This document shows, one piece after another, positions 24,613-32,823 of a stretch of DNA of 64,000 bases (the stretch's first letter is position 1; the number at the start of each line of letters is the position of its first letter). Source of the DNA: Citricoccus alkalitolerans (GTDB lineage: Bacteria > Actinomycetota > Actinomycetes > Actinomycetales > Micrococcaceae); assembly GCF_039528175.1 (NCBI RefSeq), contig NZ_BAAALH010000001.1:806001-870000 (forward strand), written 5' to 3'. The notes under the pieces were generated by a model. That model searched no databases and was not told where the DNA came from. It was given only the letters and a program-made list of their open reading frames with translations. The position numbers were made by a program, and so were the translations under genes.

Positions 24613-25052
24613 GCATGCCGTCCGCAGGAGCCCGCGGAGTGGTTCCCGGAACGGTGCTGAGGGGACGGGGTATCGTTCCCGGAATCGTCCGGGCCGAAGC
24701 CCTCGTCTCGCCGGAGACCATCTCCGGCTGGGGCGGAATAGACCCGGCCCGGGGCACCATCATCGAACGGCGCCACGCCTTGTTCGGTGTGTGCTTCACC
24801 GGCAAGGTCCTGGTCTTCCCCGGGGCCAAGGGCTCGTCCGGCTGGTCAGGGTTCTTCCAGAGCACACGGTTGCTGGGTACGGCCCCTGCGGCCATGGTGT
24901 TCACCACGGTGACCACCAAGGCCGTGCTCGGCGCCGTCGTGACCCGTGTACCGACCGTCAGCGAGCTCGACCGTGACCCGGTCCAGGTCATCCGCAGCGG
25001 AGACATCGTCGAGGTCGATGCTGACGCAGGAACCGTCACCATCGTGGGGTAA
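24609..25052 (+). CDS. Aconitase X small (swivel) subunit
   Basis: A 147-aa protein of the DUF126/aconitase-X swivelling-domain family. Typical elements are VLRGRGIVPGIVRAEALVS, TGKVLVFPGAKGSSGWSGFF and GTAPAAMVF. In the family the SSxW segment lies at the active site next to the large subunit. It starts at ATG 24609, overlapping the large-subunit stop by 4 bp, which should give 1:1 synthesis. Together they form a complete two-subunit aconitase X. The next gene, a zinc alcohol dehydrogenase, begins 65 bp downstream. Confidence 0.88.
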   Translation: MSMPSAGARGVVPGTVLRGRGIVPGIVRAEALVSPETISGWGGIDPARGTIIERRHALFGVCFTGKVLVFPGAKGSSGWSGFFQSTRLLGTAPAAMVFTTVTTKAVLGAVVTRVPTVSELDRDPVQVIRSGDIVEVDADAGTVTIVG

Positions 25053-25117
25053 TGCCCGACGACGGCGGGCCGGCGAGCAGAACGTTCGGGCGGGAGACTG
25101 CCGGTAGCGTGGGGATT

Positions 25118-26179
25118 ATGAAAGCGACCTTCATGTACGGTGCCGGAGACGTCCGGGTCGAGACCATTCCCGACCCGAACCTGATCGAAGCGACGGACGC
25201 CGTGATCCGCACCGTGCGCTCCTGCGTGTGCGGCTCGGACCTGCATCCCTATCACTCGATGGAGGCCTCGGAACAAGGCAGCCCGATGGGGCACGAGGTC
25301 GTGGGCGTGGTGGAGGAGATCGGCGCCGCCGTCACCTCGCTGCGCCCGGGCGACCTGGTGATCTCCTCCTTCACCTACCAGGACAACACCTGCGAGTTCT
25401 GCACTGAGGGATTCCACGTCTCCTGCCTGCATGGAGGATTCTTCGGCGGCCAGGGGATCGGACTGCAGGCCGAGTTCGTGCGCGTCCCGCTGGCTGACGG
25501 CACCCTCGTGGCCGTCCGGGCAGCCGACGGTTCTGCCGTCGATGAGACGGGCAACGACTCCGAGGAACTGCTGGCGAGCCTGCTTAGCCTCTCGGACGTC
25601 TACCTGACCGGATACCACGCCGCGACGATGGGCCAGGTGGGCCCCGGACAGATCGTGACGGTGATCGGTGACGGTGCCGTGGGTCTCTCAGCCGTCCTGG
25701 CGTCCCGTCAGCTCGGCGCGGACCGGATCATCCTCATGGGCCGGCACGCCTCACGCACGGACCTCGGCCGCGAGTTCGGCGCCACGGACGTCGTGGCTGA
25801 ACGCGGTGACGAGGGCATCGAGCTGGTTCGGGACCTCACCGGTGGCCTCGGTTCCCACGTGGTGCTCGAGGCCGTGGGCCACCGTCCTGCCTACGAGCAG
25901 GCGGCCGGGGTGGTGCGCGCCGGCGGGACGATCTCCCGCGTGGGCGTTCCCCAGTACCGAGAAGCCCCGATTGGCGGCAGCCTGTTCCTGAACAACATCA
26001 CTCTGACGGGAGGCACGGCACCCGTGCGCCGCTACCTCGAGTCAGCCACGGCGCAGGTCGTCCGCGGTGAGATCAGCCCCGGGCGGGTCTTCGACGTCGC
26101 CATGCCGCTCATGCAGGCACCGGCCGCCTATGCCGCCATGGACCGCCGCGAGGCCCTCAAGGTGATGCTGGTCCCCTGA
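25118..26179 (+). CDS. Zinc-dependent alcohol dehydrogenase (MDR family)
   Basis: A 353-aa medium-chain dehydrogenase. The catalytic zinc site is CVCGSDLHPY and GHEVVG. The structural-zinc lobe is reduced (CEFC then C in FHVSCLHGG), and the NAD(P) motif is VIGDGAVGLSAVLASRQLG. It should interconvert an alcohol and a carbonyl. The open frame reaches back to 25052, but MKATFMYG at ATG 25118 is the usual N terminus. Being the last same-strand gene after aconitase X, it may oxidise or reduce a pathway intermediate. A tctA fragment converges on it downstream. Confidence 0.85.
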   Translation: MKATFMYGAGDVRVETIPDPNLIEATDAVIRTVRSCVCGSDLHPYHSMEASEQGSPMGHEVVGVVEEIGAAVTSLRPGDLVISSFTYQDNTCEFCTEGFHVSCLHGGFFGGQGIGLQAEFVRVPLADGTLVAVRAADGSAVDETGNDSEELLASLLSLSDVYLTGYHAATMGQVGPGQIVTVIGDGAVGLSAVLASRQLGADRIILMGRHASRTDLGREFGATDVVAERGDEGIELVRDLTGGLGSHVVLEAVGHRPAYEQAAGVVRAGGTISRVGVPQYREAPIGGSLFLNNITLTGGTAPVRRYLESATAQVVRGEISPGRVFDVAMPLMQAPAAYAAMDRREALKVMLVP

Positions 26180-26340
26180 GCCGGGGCGACCGTGGCTACC
26201 GGAGCCGCCTTACCTGTTCGGCCCACGCGGAGGGTCCTGCGAGGAACTCATCGTCCGTCAGCGCGGCCTGGTCGAGGGCGGCGGAGGACCGTACGGCGGC
26301 AGAATCCAGTCTGCATCCCGCGTCACACCGTGACACGAGG

Positions 26341-26817
26341 TCAGGTGTCCTTCCGTGCCTTCGACCGGACGCGACCCGCGATGGAGATCACCAGGGACAG
26401 GGCAAGGAGTGCGTAGATGGCCACCGGAATCGGCCCATCGACGAAGACGCCGTAGCTCTGGTTGGAGCTGGCCAAGGCGTCCCGCATGCTCGTCTCGAAC
26501 AGGGGTCCGAGGACCATGCCGATCATCAGCGGGGCCAGCGGCACACCGAACCGGCGCAGCGCGAATCCCAGGAGGCCGATGCCCAAGAGCATCAGCAGGT
26601 CGAAGGTGGAGCCCGAGGTCGCATAGACGCCCATACCGCAGAAGACAGTGATCCCGGCGTACAGGTAGGGGCGGGGGATCGCCAGCAGCTTGGCCCAGAG
26701 CGGTGCGAAGGGCAGGTTGAGGATCAGCAGCACGACCATCGCGATAAAGAAACTGGCCAGCAGCGCCCAGATCCTGCTGGGCGCCTCCGTACCGGTGATC
26801 GCGGTCAAGGTCCCCAA
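26341..26817 (-). pseudogene. C-terminal remnant of a TctA-type tricarboxylate transporter
   Basis: The 158-aa frame corresponds to the last third of TctA (TTT family large membrane subunit, about 500 aa). Visible features are paired helices, LPFAPLWAKLL, GSTFDLLMLLGIGLLGFALRRFGVPLAPLMIGMVLGP and LFETSMRDAL, a typical TctA C-terminal half. The N-terminal two thirds, TctB and TctC are absent; 20 bp upstream lies an unrelated ABC-2 permease gene. It is therefore a deletion remnant and cannot form a transporter. The 160 bp between it and the alcohol dehydrogenase hold no gene I recognise. Confidence 0.8.
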
Positions 26818-26837
26818 GAACCACTGACGCCGGCGTC

Positions 26838-27617
26838 CTACTCCCAGCGGAACAGCCAGATCGCCACCCCGGTCCCGACCACCGTGGTGGTCACGAGGCT
26901 GATCAGATGCGTCAGCTCGAGGGCGGCCCCGGCCCAGGCCGTTCCCAACGCCTGGACGGCGGCTCCGAACGGCAGCCAGTCGGCCAGCGGCGCCAGCGCG
27001 TCAGGCAGCATCTGCACCCCACCGAACAACCCTCCCAGGGCGCCGAAGGCGAAGAACAGGACCAGGCCTATGGCGACGGCCGAGTTCGGCGTCGGAGCGA
27101 CGGCGGCCACCATCATCCCCAGCGCGTACATCGCGGCCATGGCCAGCAGGAAGATCCCGACGGTGGTCCAGAGGTGCGCGGGCGGGTTCGCCCCGAACCC
27201 CCAGAACGCGACCACCAGGGCGAGGGTCAGCCCGAGCACGGCCTGCACCAGGCTCACCACCACTTGTGCCACCAAGACCATAGCCGGAGACGCCGGCGTG
27301 ACCGCCAGCCGGCGCAGGATGCCCGAGCGACGGTAGTAGGCCAGGAAGCTGGGCATGTTGATGATGCCGATGGTCGCGATGATGACGGTCAGCACCAGCG
27401 GCAGTACGAACAGGTCCAGCGCTGTGCGCCCGTTGACGATGACCTCCTGGGAGGCGGGGGCTGCGCTCATCACCAGGATCAGCAGGGGGAGGCCCAACGG
27501 GATGATGAGCCCGGAGGTGTCCCGGGTGACCATCTTCGCCTCGGCGCCCACCAGGGTCAGCCAGGACTTCGGGCCAGGGCGTCGTGCCGTGGGTGGGTGA
27601 AGGGTGGCGGTCGTCAT
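26838..27617 (-). CDS. ABC-2 type exporter permease
   Basis: A 259-aa permease with about six transmembrane helices and the ABC-2 pattern: first helix near LIIPLGLPLLILVM, conserved NMPSFLAYYRRSGILRRLAVTPASP linker and a C-terminal VQALGTAWAGAA region. Such permeases with one ATPase export drugs, antibiotics or lipids. ATG 27617 is chosen because it shares one base with the stop of the ATPase gene upstream (TGATG); the longer frame to 27800 is antisense noise. The neighbouring two-component system on the other strand probably regulates it. Confidence 0.88.
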   Translation of the reverse strand: MTTATLHPPTARRPGPKSWLTLVGAEAKMVTRDTSGLIIPLGLPLLILVMSAAPASQEVIVNGRTALDLFVLPLVLTVIIATIGIINMPSFLAYYRRSGILRRLAVTPASPAMVLVAQVVVSLVQAVLGLTLALVVAFWGFGANPPAHLWTTVGIFLLAMAAMYALGMMVAAVAPTPNSAVAIGLVLFFAFGALGGLFGGVQMLPDALAPLADWLPFGAAVQALGTAWAGAALELTHLISLVTTTVVGTGVAIWLFRWE

Positions 27618-28408
27618 CAGTGGGCCTCGGCTTCCGTGGTGGATTTCCCTGTTGGACTCTCGTCGTCCTCGTCGAGCTCCCGCCCGGTCAGTGCCAGGAA
27701 GGCTTCCTCCAGTGAGGGAGTCCCAGTGGCGGAGGTGATCTCGCCGGGGGTGCCGCGGGCGATGACGCGTCCGGCATCGAGCACGACCAGCCGGTCGCAC
27801 AGGTGCTCCACCTCGTCCATGGCATGGCTGACGAGCAGCACGGTCACGCCGTCATCCCGCATCTGGTCGACCAGCGACCACAGTCGGCGGCGCGCCCGCG
27901 GGTCCAGTCCCGTCGTCAACTCGTCCAGGATCACGACGCGCGGGCGGCCGGCCAGCGCTAGCGCGATGGAGACACGCTGTTGCTGGCCGCCGGAGAGCTT
28001 CTCGAACCGGGTACGGCGCTGTGGGCCGAGGCCCACGCGGTCGATGAGCTCCCCCGCCGGTACCGGGTCGGGGTAGAAACTGCGGTACAGGTCCACGAGC
28101 TCGGCCACGGTCAACGCCCCGTGGAGGTAGGACTGCTGCAACTGGACGCCGAGGATCTGCCGCACCGCACCGCGATCATGCCGGGGGTCGAGCCCGAGGA
28201 CCCGGACCGTGCCGACCTCCGGGGTGCGCAGTCCCGCGATCATCTCCACAGTGGTGGTCTTGCCGGCACCGTTGGCCCCGAGGACGCCCATCACCTCACC
28301 TGGTTGAACCGAGAGGGTGATGCCGTCCACGGCGGATCTGCCGCGATAGGACTTGCGCAGGTTCTCGGCAAGGATGGCGGGTGCAGGTGCCGGTGATGGA
28401 ATCGTCAT
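27617..28408 (-). CDS. ABC exporter ATP-binding protein
   Basis: A 263-aa ATPase: Walker A GANGAGKTT, Q in LGVQLQQSYLHG, signature LSGGQQQR, Walker B VVILDELTTGLD (Leu replacing the usual Pro, as in many drug exporters) and switch His in LLVSHAMDE. The C-terminal ITSATGTPSLEEAFLALTGREL is typical of multidrug-exporter ATPases. ATG 28408 is used; ATG 28426 is also possible. The frame stays open back to 29455 but that stretch is antisense to the kinase gene. It is divergent from the sensor kinase across a 120-bp region that should carry both promoters. Confidence 0.9.
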   Translation of the reverse strand: MTIPSPAPAPAILAENLRKSYRGRSAVDGITLSVQPGEVMGVLGANGAGKTTTVEMIAGLRTPEVGTVRVLGLDPRHDRGAVRQILGVQLQQSYLHGALTVAELVDLYRSFYPDPVPAGELIDRVGLGPQRRTRFEKLSGGQQQRVSIALALAGRPRVVILDELTTGLDPRARRRLWSLVDQMRDDGVTVLLVSHAMDEVEHLCDRLVVLDAGRVIARGTPGEITSATGTPSLEEAFLALTGRELDEDDESPTGKSTTEAEAH

Positions 28409-28528
28409 GGTCCTGACGCTAGGCATCATGGGCCGTGCGCACAGGTGCCGTCGGTCATCACCGTGCTGGGCGACCACCCATGACCATCGGCACGGGCAAC
28501 GGCACTCGCATCCTCCTAGACTCTGAGG

Positions 28529-29755
28529 ATGAGCCAGCGGTACGGGTACGAGATCTGGTCGGGACTGGCGATGCTCGTCGTCGCCATCGCCGTGGCGTCC
28601 CCGGTCCTGCTCGGAGCGGCCGAGCCGTCGATCCACCGCACCCTGTGGACCAGTCTGTTCGTGGTCTTCCTGATCAACCTCATCGTGGCGGTCTCCGGCA
28701 TGGGGCGGCGCGTGGACCTGATCGGGTTCGTGGCCGCCATCGTGTTCTCCTGGGTGCTGGTGCTGACCGCCCCCGGGATGGGACTGCTGAATATCCTCCT
28801 CGTGCTGACCGCCGCCATCAGTGCCTACCTGGTGCCCGTAGGGGGCGGGTTCGTGCTGATCGGGCTCAACACTGTGGTGCTCACGGTGGATGCCATGCAG
28901 GAGGCCTCGACCCAGGTGGATGGCGCCCTCACGGAATCCGCCCTGATGGAGCTCGGACTGTTCCTCGGGTTCTACCTGATGATCCAGGTCGCGACCTTGT
29001 TGAGTACCGTGACCTTGATCCGTGAACAACGGCAACGCCGCGAGCTGGCCAGGGCCCACGTGGACCTGCGGGCTGCCTCCGCCGTGTTGGCCGTGAACGC
29101 CCGCGCCGCCGAACGGCTGCGGATCTCCCGGGACCTGCATGACACGATCGGTCACCAGCTCACGGTCCTTGCCCTCGAATTGGAGGCGGCCAGGCACCGG
29201 ACCCCAGAACCCGGGAGAGAACACGTCGAGCGGGCCGGTACCGTGGCCCGGGAATTGCTCGCGGACCTGCGCGCCGCCGTGGGTCAGCTTCGCACCGAGC
29301 CGACCGACCTGGCCGATGCGTTGGAAGGGGTGGTGGCAGGCCTCCCCGGCCTGCACGTGGAGCTTGAGGTGGAATCCGGGCTGAGCCTGGATGAGGCGCG
29401 GACCGAGGCCCTCGTCCGCACCGTGCAGGAGGTCACCACCAACACCCTCCGCCACGCGGATGCCACTCGCTTGTGGATCACCGTGGGACTGGACGGTGAG
29501 GAGGATCGTCTCAACAGCGAGGTGGTGCTCATGGCCGAGGACGACGGGTGTGGACCCCTGGATGTGGACGCCATCGGAAACGGGTTGCGGGGGATCGCCG
29601 AACGGATCGAGATGCTGGGTGGCACGGCGGAGTTCGGCCTCGCCGTGGACAGTACAGGCAACACAGAACGAGACATGCCCGTGAGAACCGCGGCCGGCGT
29701 CCGCGGCAACCCGGGCCAGGGATTCCGCGTCATCGCCCGGGTGCCGTCCGCATGA
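28529..29755 (+). CDS. NarL/DesK-type sensor histidine kinase
   Basis: A 408-aa kinase with about five or six N-terminal helices (residues 10-160), a HisKA_3 segment ERLRISRDLHDTIGHQL with the phospho-acceptor His, and a HATPase_c domain with TVQEVTTNTLRHA and GNGLRGIAERIEMLGG. DesK-like kinases of this shape often sense membrane stress or antibiotics. The adjacent exporter on the opposite strand is the likely target. The stop overlaps the response-regulator ATG as ATGA. GAGG just before ATG 28529 is too close to act as a normal SD, so leaderless translation is possible. Confidence 0.9.
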   Translation: MSQRYGYEIWSGLAMLVVAIAVASPVLLGAAEPSIHRTLWTSLFVVFLINLIVAVSGMGRRVDLIGFVAAIVFSWVLVLTAPGMGLLNILLVLTAAISAYLVPVGGGFVLIGLNTVVLTVDAMQEASTQVDGALTESALMELGLFLGFYLMIQVATLLSTVTLIREQRQRRELARAHVDLRAASAVLAVNARAAERLRISRDLHDTIGHQLTVLALELEAARHRTPEPGREHVERAGTVARELLADLRAAVGQLRTEPTDLADALEGVVAGLPGLHVELEVESGLSLDEARTEALVRTVQEVTTNTLRHADATRLWITVGLDGEEDRLNSEVVLMAEDDGCGPLDVDAIGNGLRGIAERIEMLGGTAEFGLAVDSTGNTERDMPVRTAAGVRGNPGQGFRVIARVPSA

Positions 29756-30396
29756 CCCGCGTCGTGGTCGTCGACGACCAGACCCTCGTGCGGCACGGGA
29801 TCCGCACCCTGTTGGACATCGCTCACGTCGAGGTGGTGGGAGAGGCGGACGACGGCGCGGCGGCGCTGGAGGTGATCGCCCGGGTGGCGCCCGACGTCGT
29901 GCTCCTGGATCTGCGGATGCCCCGCTACGACGGGCTGTGGACTCTGCGGCAACTGCGGGACCGGGGGATCGAGATACCTGTCCTGGTACTGACGACCTTC
30001 GACGACGACACCCTGGTGCTGGACGCCCTGCACTCCGGTGCCCGCGGATATCTGCTCAAGGACGTGACCGTCGCACAGCTCACCCATGCGGTGCAGACCC
30101 TGGCCGACGGCGGAACCCTCATCGCCCCGTCCATCACCGATCGGTTGCTGCGGGCGATCCGCACCGGGGCCGTCCCAACGCCGGAGGCTGTGGTGCCCGC
30201 CCAGGAACTCACCGAACGGGAACAGGAGGTGCTGCGGCTGATGGCCGAGGGCTACCCCAACCGGCAGATCGCACAAGCCCTGTTTCTCGCCGAGGGCACG
30301 GTGAAGAACCACGTCTCCACCATCCTCCTGAAACTGGGCGCGCGGGACCGGACGAACGCAGTACTGCGCGCCCTGCGTGAGGGTCTGCTGCGGTAG
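29752..30396 (+). CDS. NarL/LuxR-family response regulator
   Basis: A 214-aa regulator. The receiver has VVVVDDQ, phospho-acceptor Asp in VVLLDLRMP, LTTFD and LLKDV. The LuxR DNA-binding domain is LTEREQEVLRLMAEGYPN with AEGTVKNHVSTILLKLG. It overlaps the kinase gene by 4 bp, so they are a matched pair. It probably activates the ABC exporter on the opposite strand. It is complete, unlike the related regulator at 3781, whose first strand lacks a start. Confidence 0.92.
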   Translation: MTRVVVVDDQTLVRHGIRTLLDIAHVEVVGEADDGAAALEVIARVAPDVVLLDLRMPRYDGLWTLRQLRDRGIEIPVLVLTTFDDDTLVLDALHSGARGYLLKDVTVAQLTHAVQTLADGGTLIAPSITDRLLRAIRTGAVPTPEAVVPAQELTEREQEVLRLMAEGYPNRQIAQALFLAEGTVKNHVSTILLKLGARDRTNAVLRALREGLLR

Positions 30397-30450
30397 GCCT
30401 GGCCGCTGCGAACATCTGGGTCCTGATGGTCGAGCCTCTCAACGGCCGCA

Positions 30451-30627
30451 GCGGATCCGGTGTTGGGCATCGCTGCCCTGCTGCTGGGATGGATCCCCGG
30501 TTTCATCATGCTGGTGCTGATGCGGGTCACCGTCGAGTTCTACATCGCCATCGTGCGGACCTCGCAGAACACGGCCGCCACGGTGGCCGAGCTGCAGTCA
30601 ATGCGTCAGGACAACCAGCGCCGGTGA
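30451..30627 (+). pseudogene. Remnant of a DUF4282 membrane protein
   Basis: The frame reads ADPVLGIAALLLGWIPGFIM and continues LVLMRVTVEFYIAIVRTSQN to a TGA at 30625-30627. It matches the second transmembrane helix and tail of the DUF4282 protein at 7205-7594 (shared ALLLGWIP). The frame is closed by TGA at 30424-30426 and has no start before GTG 30460; the first helix and N-terminal domain are gone. It is a decayed, N-terminally deleted copy lying after the response-regulator gene. Confidence 0.75.
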
Positions 30628-30700
30628 TTTTCGGGATCGGGAGAGCCGGCGCACAACCGGCACGTCACCCTTCGGTACTCACCGGGATGGCCGGAGTCGC

Positions 30701-30952
30701 CTAGTTGAGTCCGCCGTTGGCCCGCCGGACGAGTCCGGGCAGGCGCACCAGGTCGAGCAGGCACAGTAGGAGCACGACCCCGCCGAACACGAACCCGATG
30801 CCCCACGGAGCACTGGCGAGGCCTGCCACGGTCAGAATCAGGTACACCACCCCGAGAGCACGATGCCCCAGGTAGAACCGGTGCGCCCCCAGCAGCCCGA
30901 GTGGCAAACACAGGATGTAGGTGAGCAGGAGGTTCTTCGGCGTACGGTCCAC
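30701..30952 (-). CDS. TM2-domain membrane protein
   Basis: An 83-aa protein with two transmembrane helices joined by a short turn. LLTYILCLPLGLLGAHRFYLGHRALGVVYLILT is the TM2-domain signature (GxHxFYLG). Function is unknown in bacteria. It starts at GTG 30952, 19 bp after the pyruvate-oxidase stop on the same strand, so it may be carried on that transcript. Complete and of usual length. Confidence 0.8.
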   Translation of the reverse strand: MDRTPKNLLLTYILCLPLGLLGAHRFYLGHRALGVVYLILTVAGLASAPWGIGFVFGGVVLLLCLLDLVRLPGLVRRANGGLN

Positions 30953-30971
30953 GCGGCAACCCTAGCCGGGA

Positions 30972-32693
30972 CTAGAACAACTGCCGCAAGTTCGTCTTCG
31001 CCAGGTCGAACAGCTCGTCGCCTCGGCCCGAGAGGACGGTGCGGATCGAGTACAGCGCAAAGCCCTTGGCCTGCTCGAACTGGATGGCCGGCGGAATGGT
31101 GAGCTCCTGCGGATCCGTCACCACGTCCACGAGAACCGGGCCGTCGTGGGCGAAGGCCTCCGTGAGGGCGGCGTCCACGCCCTCCGAGTCCTCCACGCGG
31201 ATGCCCTTGATGCCCATGGCCCGGGCCACGGCGGCGAAGTCGGGATTATCCAGGTGCGTGGCGAAGGGCAGCTGTCCGGCGGCCTTCATCTCGAGCTCCA
31301 CGAAATTCAGCGACGAGTTGTTGAACACCACCACCTTCGCCGGCAGATTCATCTGCACCAGCGTGAGCAGGTCACCCAGCAGCATGGTCAGCCCTCCGTC
31401 GCCGGAGAGCGTGACGGTCTGCCGGGCGCGGTCCTGGGCCAGCACTCCGATCGCCTGCGGGACCGCGTTCGCCATGGAGCCGTGCGAGAACGAGCCGAGC
31501 AGCCGGCGTCGTCCGTTCATCTCGAGGTAGCGGGCGGCATAGACCACGGGGGAGCCGACGTCGGGGATGAACACCGTGTCATCGGCCGCCAGGGCGCTGA
31601 TCCGCCGTGCCAGGTACTGCGGGTGCACCGCTGCGCCATTCCGTGCCGGGGTGGCGAGGTCGTCCAGCTTCGCGCGCGTCTTGGCGTAGTGCTTCCGTGC
31701 GTCCGCGAGGTGCCTGCCCTTCTTCTGGTCCAGCAGCGGGACCAGCGCGGCCGCCACTTCCCGCACCCCGCCCAGCAGGGCCACGTCCACGGGGTGCCGG
31801 CGCCCGATCTGTTCGCCCCTCAGATCGACCTGGACCACCTGGGCATCATCCGGATAGAACTGCGGGTAGGGGAAGTCCGTGCCGAGCATGAGGATGGCAT
31901 CCGCCTCGCACATCGCCTTGTAGCCGCTGGCGAAGCCGAGCAGGCCGGTCATGCCGACGTCATAGGGGCTGTCATACTCCAGGTGTTCCTTGCCGCGCAT
32001 CGCATGAACGATCGGCGAGGCCAGCCGCTCGGCCAGCTGCATCACCTCGGCGTGGGCTCCCGCGGTGCCCGCACCGCCCAGGATGGTGACGCTCCGCGCC
32101 GCGTTGAGGACGTCGGCGGCCTCCTGCAATTGTTCCGGCAGGGGCACGACGGCGGAGCGGGTCTTCCGCACGAGGGTGCGGCGATCATCGTGGGCGGCCG
32201 CCGAGGCGACATCGCCGGGGATCACGAGGACCGCCACGCCGCGTTGCTCGATGGCGGTGCGCAGGGCGATCTCCAGCAGGCGGGGCATCTGCTTCGGATC
32301 GGCCACGTACTCCACATAGACCGAGCACTCCCGGAACAACTCCTGCGGGTGTGTCTCCTGGAAGTAAGTGGTGCCGATCTCCTCCGTGGGGATGTGCGCG
32401 GCGATCGCGAGCACCGGGACGCGGCTGCGCTGGGCATCGTAGAGACCATTGATCAGATGCAGGTTCCCGGGGCCGCAACTGCCCGCACAGACCGTCACGT
32501 CACCGGTCATCTCGGCCTCGGCCCCGGCGGCGAAGGCGGCGGTCTCCTCATGGCGGACGTGCACCCACTCGATCTCGGGGTGGGTCCGGAGGGACTCCGT
32601 GACGGCATTGAGCGAATCGCCGGGCAGACCGTAGATGCGCTTGACGCCATTGAGGGAAAGGGTCTGGATGAGGTTCTCGGCAACGGTGACCAT
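30972..32693 (-). CDS. poxB: Pyruvate oxidase / ThDP-dependent pyruvate dehydrogenase (PoxB-type)
   Basis: A 573-aa ThDP enzyme. The N-terminal domain has YGLPGDSLNAV and the cofactor-activating Glu in VRHEETAAFAAGAEA. The central FAD-type domain includes ILGGAGTAGAHAEVM. The C-terminal ThDP motif starts GDGGLTMLLGDL and ends VVFNNSSLNFVE. PoxB decarboxylates pyruvate to acetate with electrons passed to quinone; the C-terminal membrane-activating segment would be near the end. ThDP enzymes of this size also include acetolactate synthases, but the neighbours (no ilv genes) and the ETHPQELF segment favour PoxB. The TM2 gene follows on the same strand. Confidence 0.85.
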   Translation of the reverse strand: MVTVAENLIQTLSLNGVKRIYGLPGDSLNAVTESLRTHPEIEWVHVRHEETAAFAAGAEAEMTGDVTVCAGSCGPGNLHLINGLYDAQRSRVPVLAIAAHIPTEEIGTTYFQETHPQELFRECSVYVEYVADPKQMPRLLEIALRTAIEQRGVAVLVIPGDVASAAAHDDRRTLVRKTRSAVVPLPEQLQEAADVLNAARSVTILGGAGTAGAHAEVMQLAERLASPIVHAMRGKEHLEYDSPYDVGMTGLLGFASGYKAMCEADAILMLGTDFPYPQFYPDDAQVVQVDLRGEQIGRRHPVDVALLGGVREVAAALVPLLDQKKGRHLADARKHYAKTRAKLDDLATPARNGAAVHPQYLARRISALAADDTVFIPDVGSPVVYAARYLEMNGRRRLLGSFSHGSMANAVPQAIGVLAQDRARQTVTLSGDGGLTMLLGDLLTLVQMNLPAKVVVFNNSSLNFVELEMKAAGQLPFATHLDNPDFAAVARAMGIKGIRVEDSEGVDAALTEAFAHDGPVLVDVVTDPQELTIPPAIQFEQAKGFALYSIRTVLSGRGDELFDLAKTNLRQLF

Positions 32694-32823
32694 GGGCTCA
32701 GCGTAGGGGCGCGGGCGCGTTCAGTGGGAGGGTGTCCGGTCGATGGGGACGGACCCGCGCGTTCGGCGGGCGCGGGGTGCCTGTCCCTCGCCACACGGGG
32801 TGCGCTGATGGAAGGGTGGTCCC

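Noticed and set aside
26192..26416. 74-aa plus-strand frame after the zinc ADH
   Set aside because: It runs antisense into the clear TctA fragment and is Arg/Pro-rich without a family.
27617..29455. A 612-aa ABC ATPase with a long N-terminal domain
   Set aside because: The extra 350 residues are His/Gln/Gly-rich and lie antisense to the histidine kinase gene; normal ATPase starts exist at 28408 or 28426.
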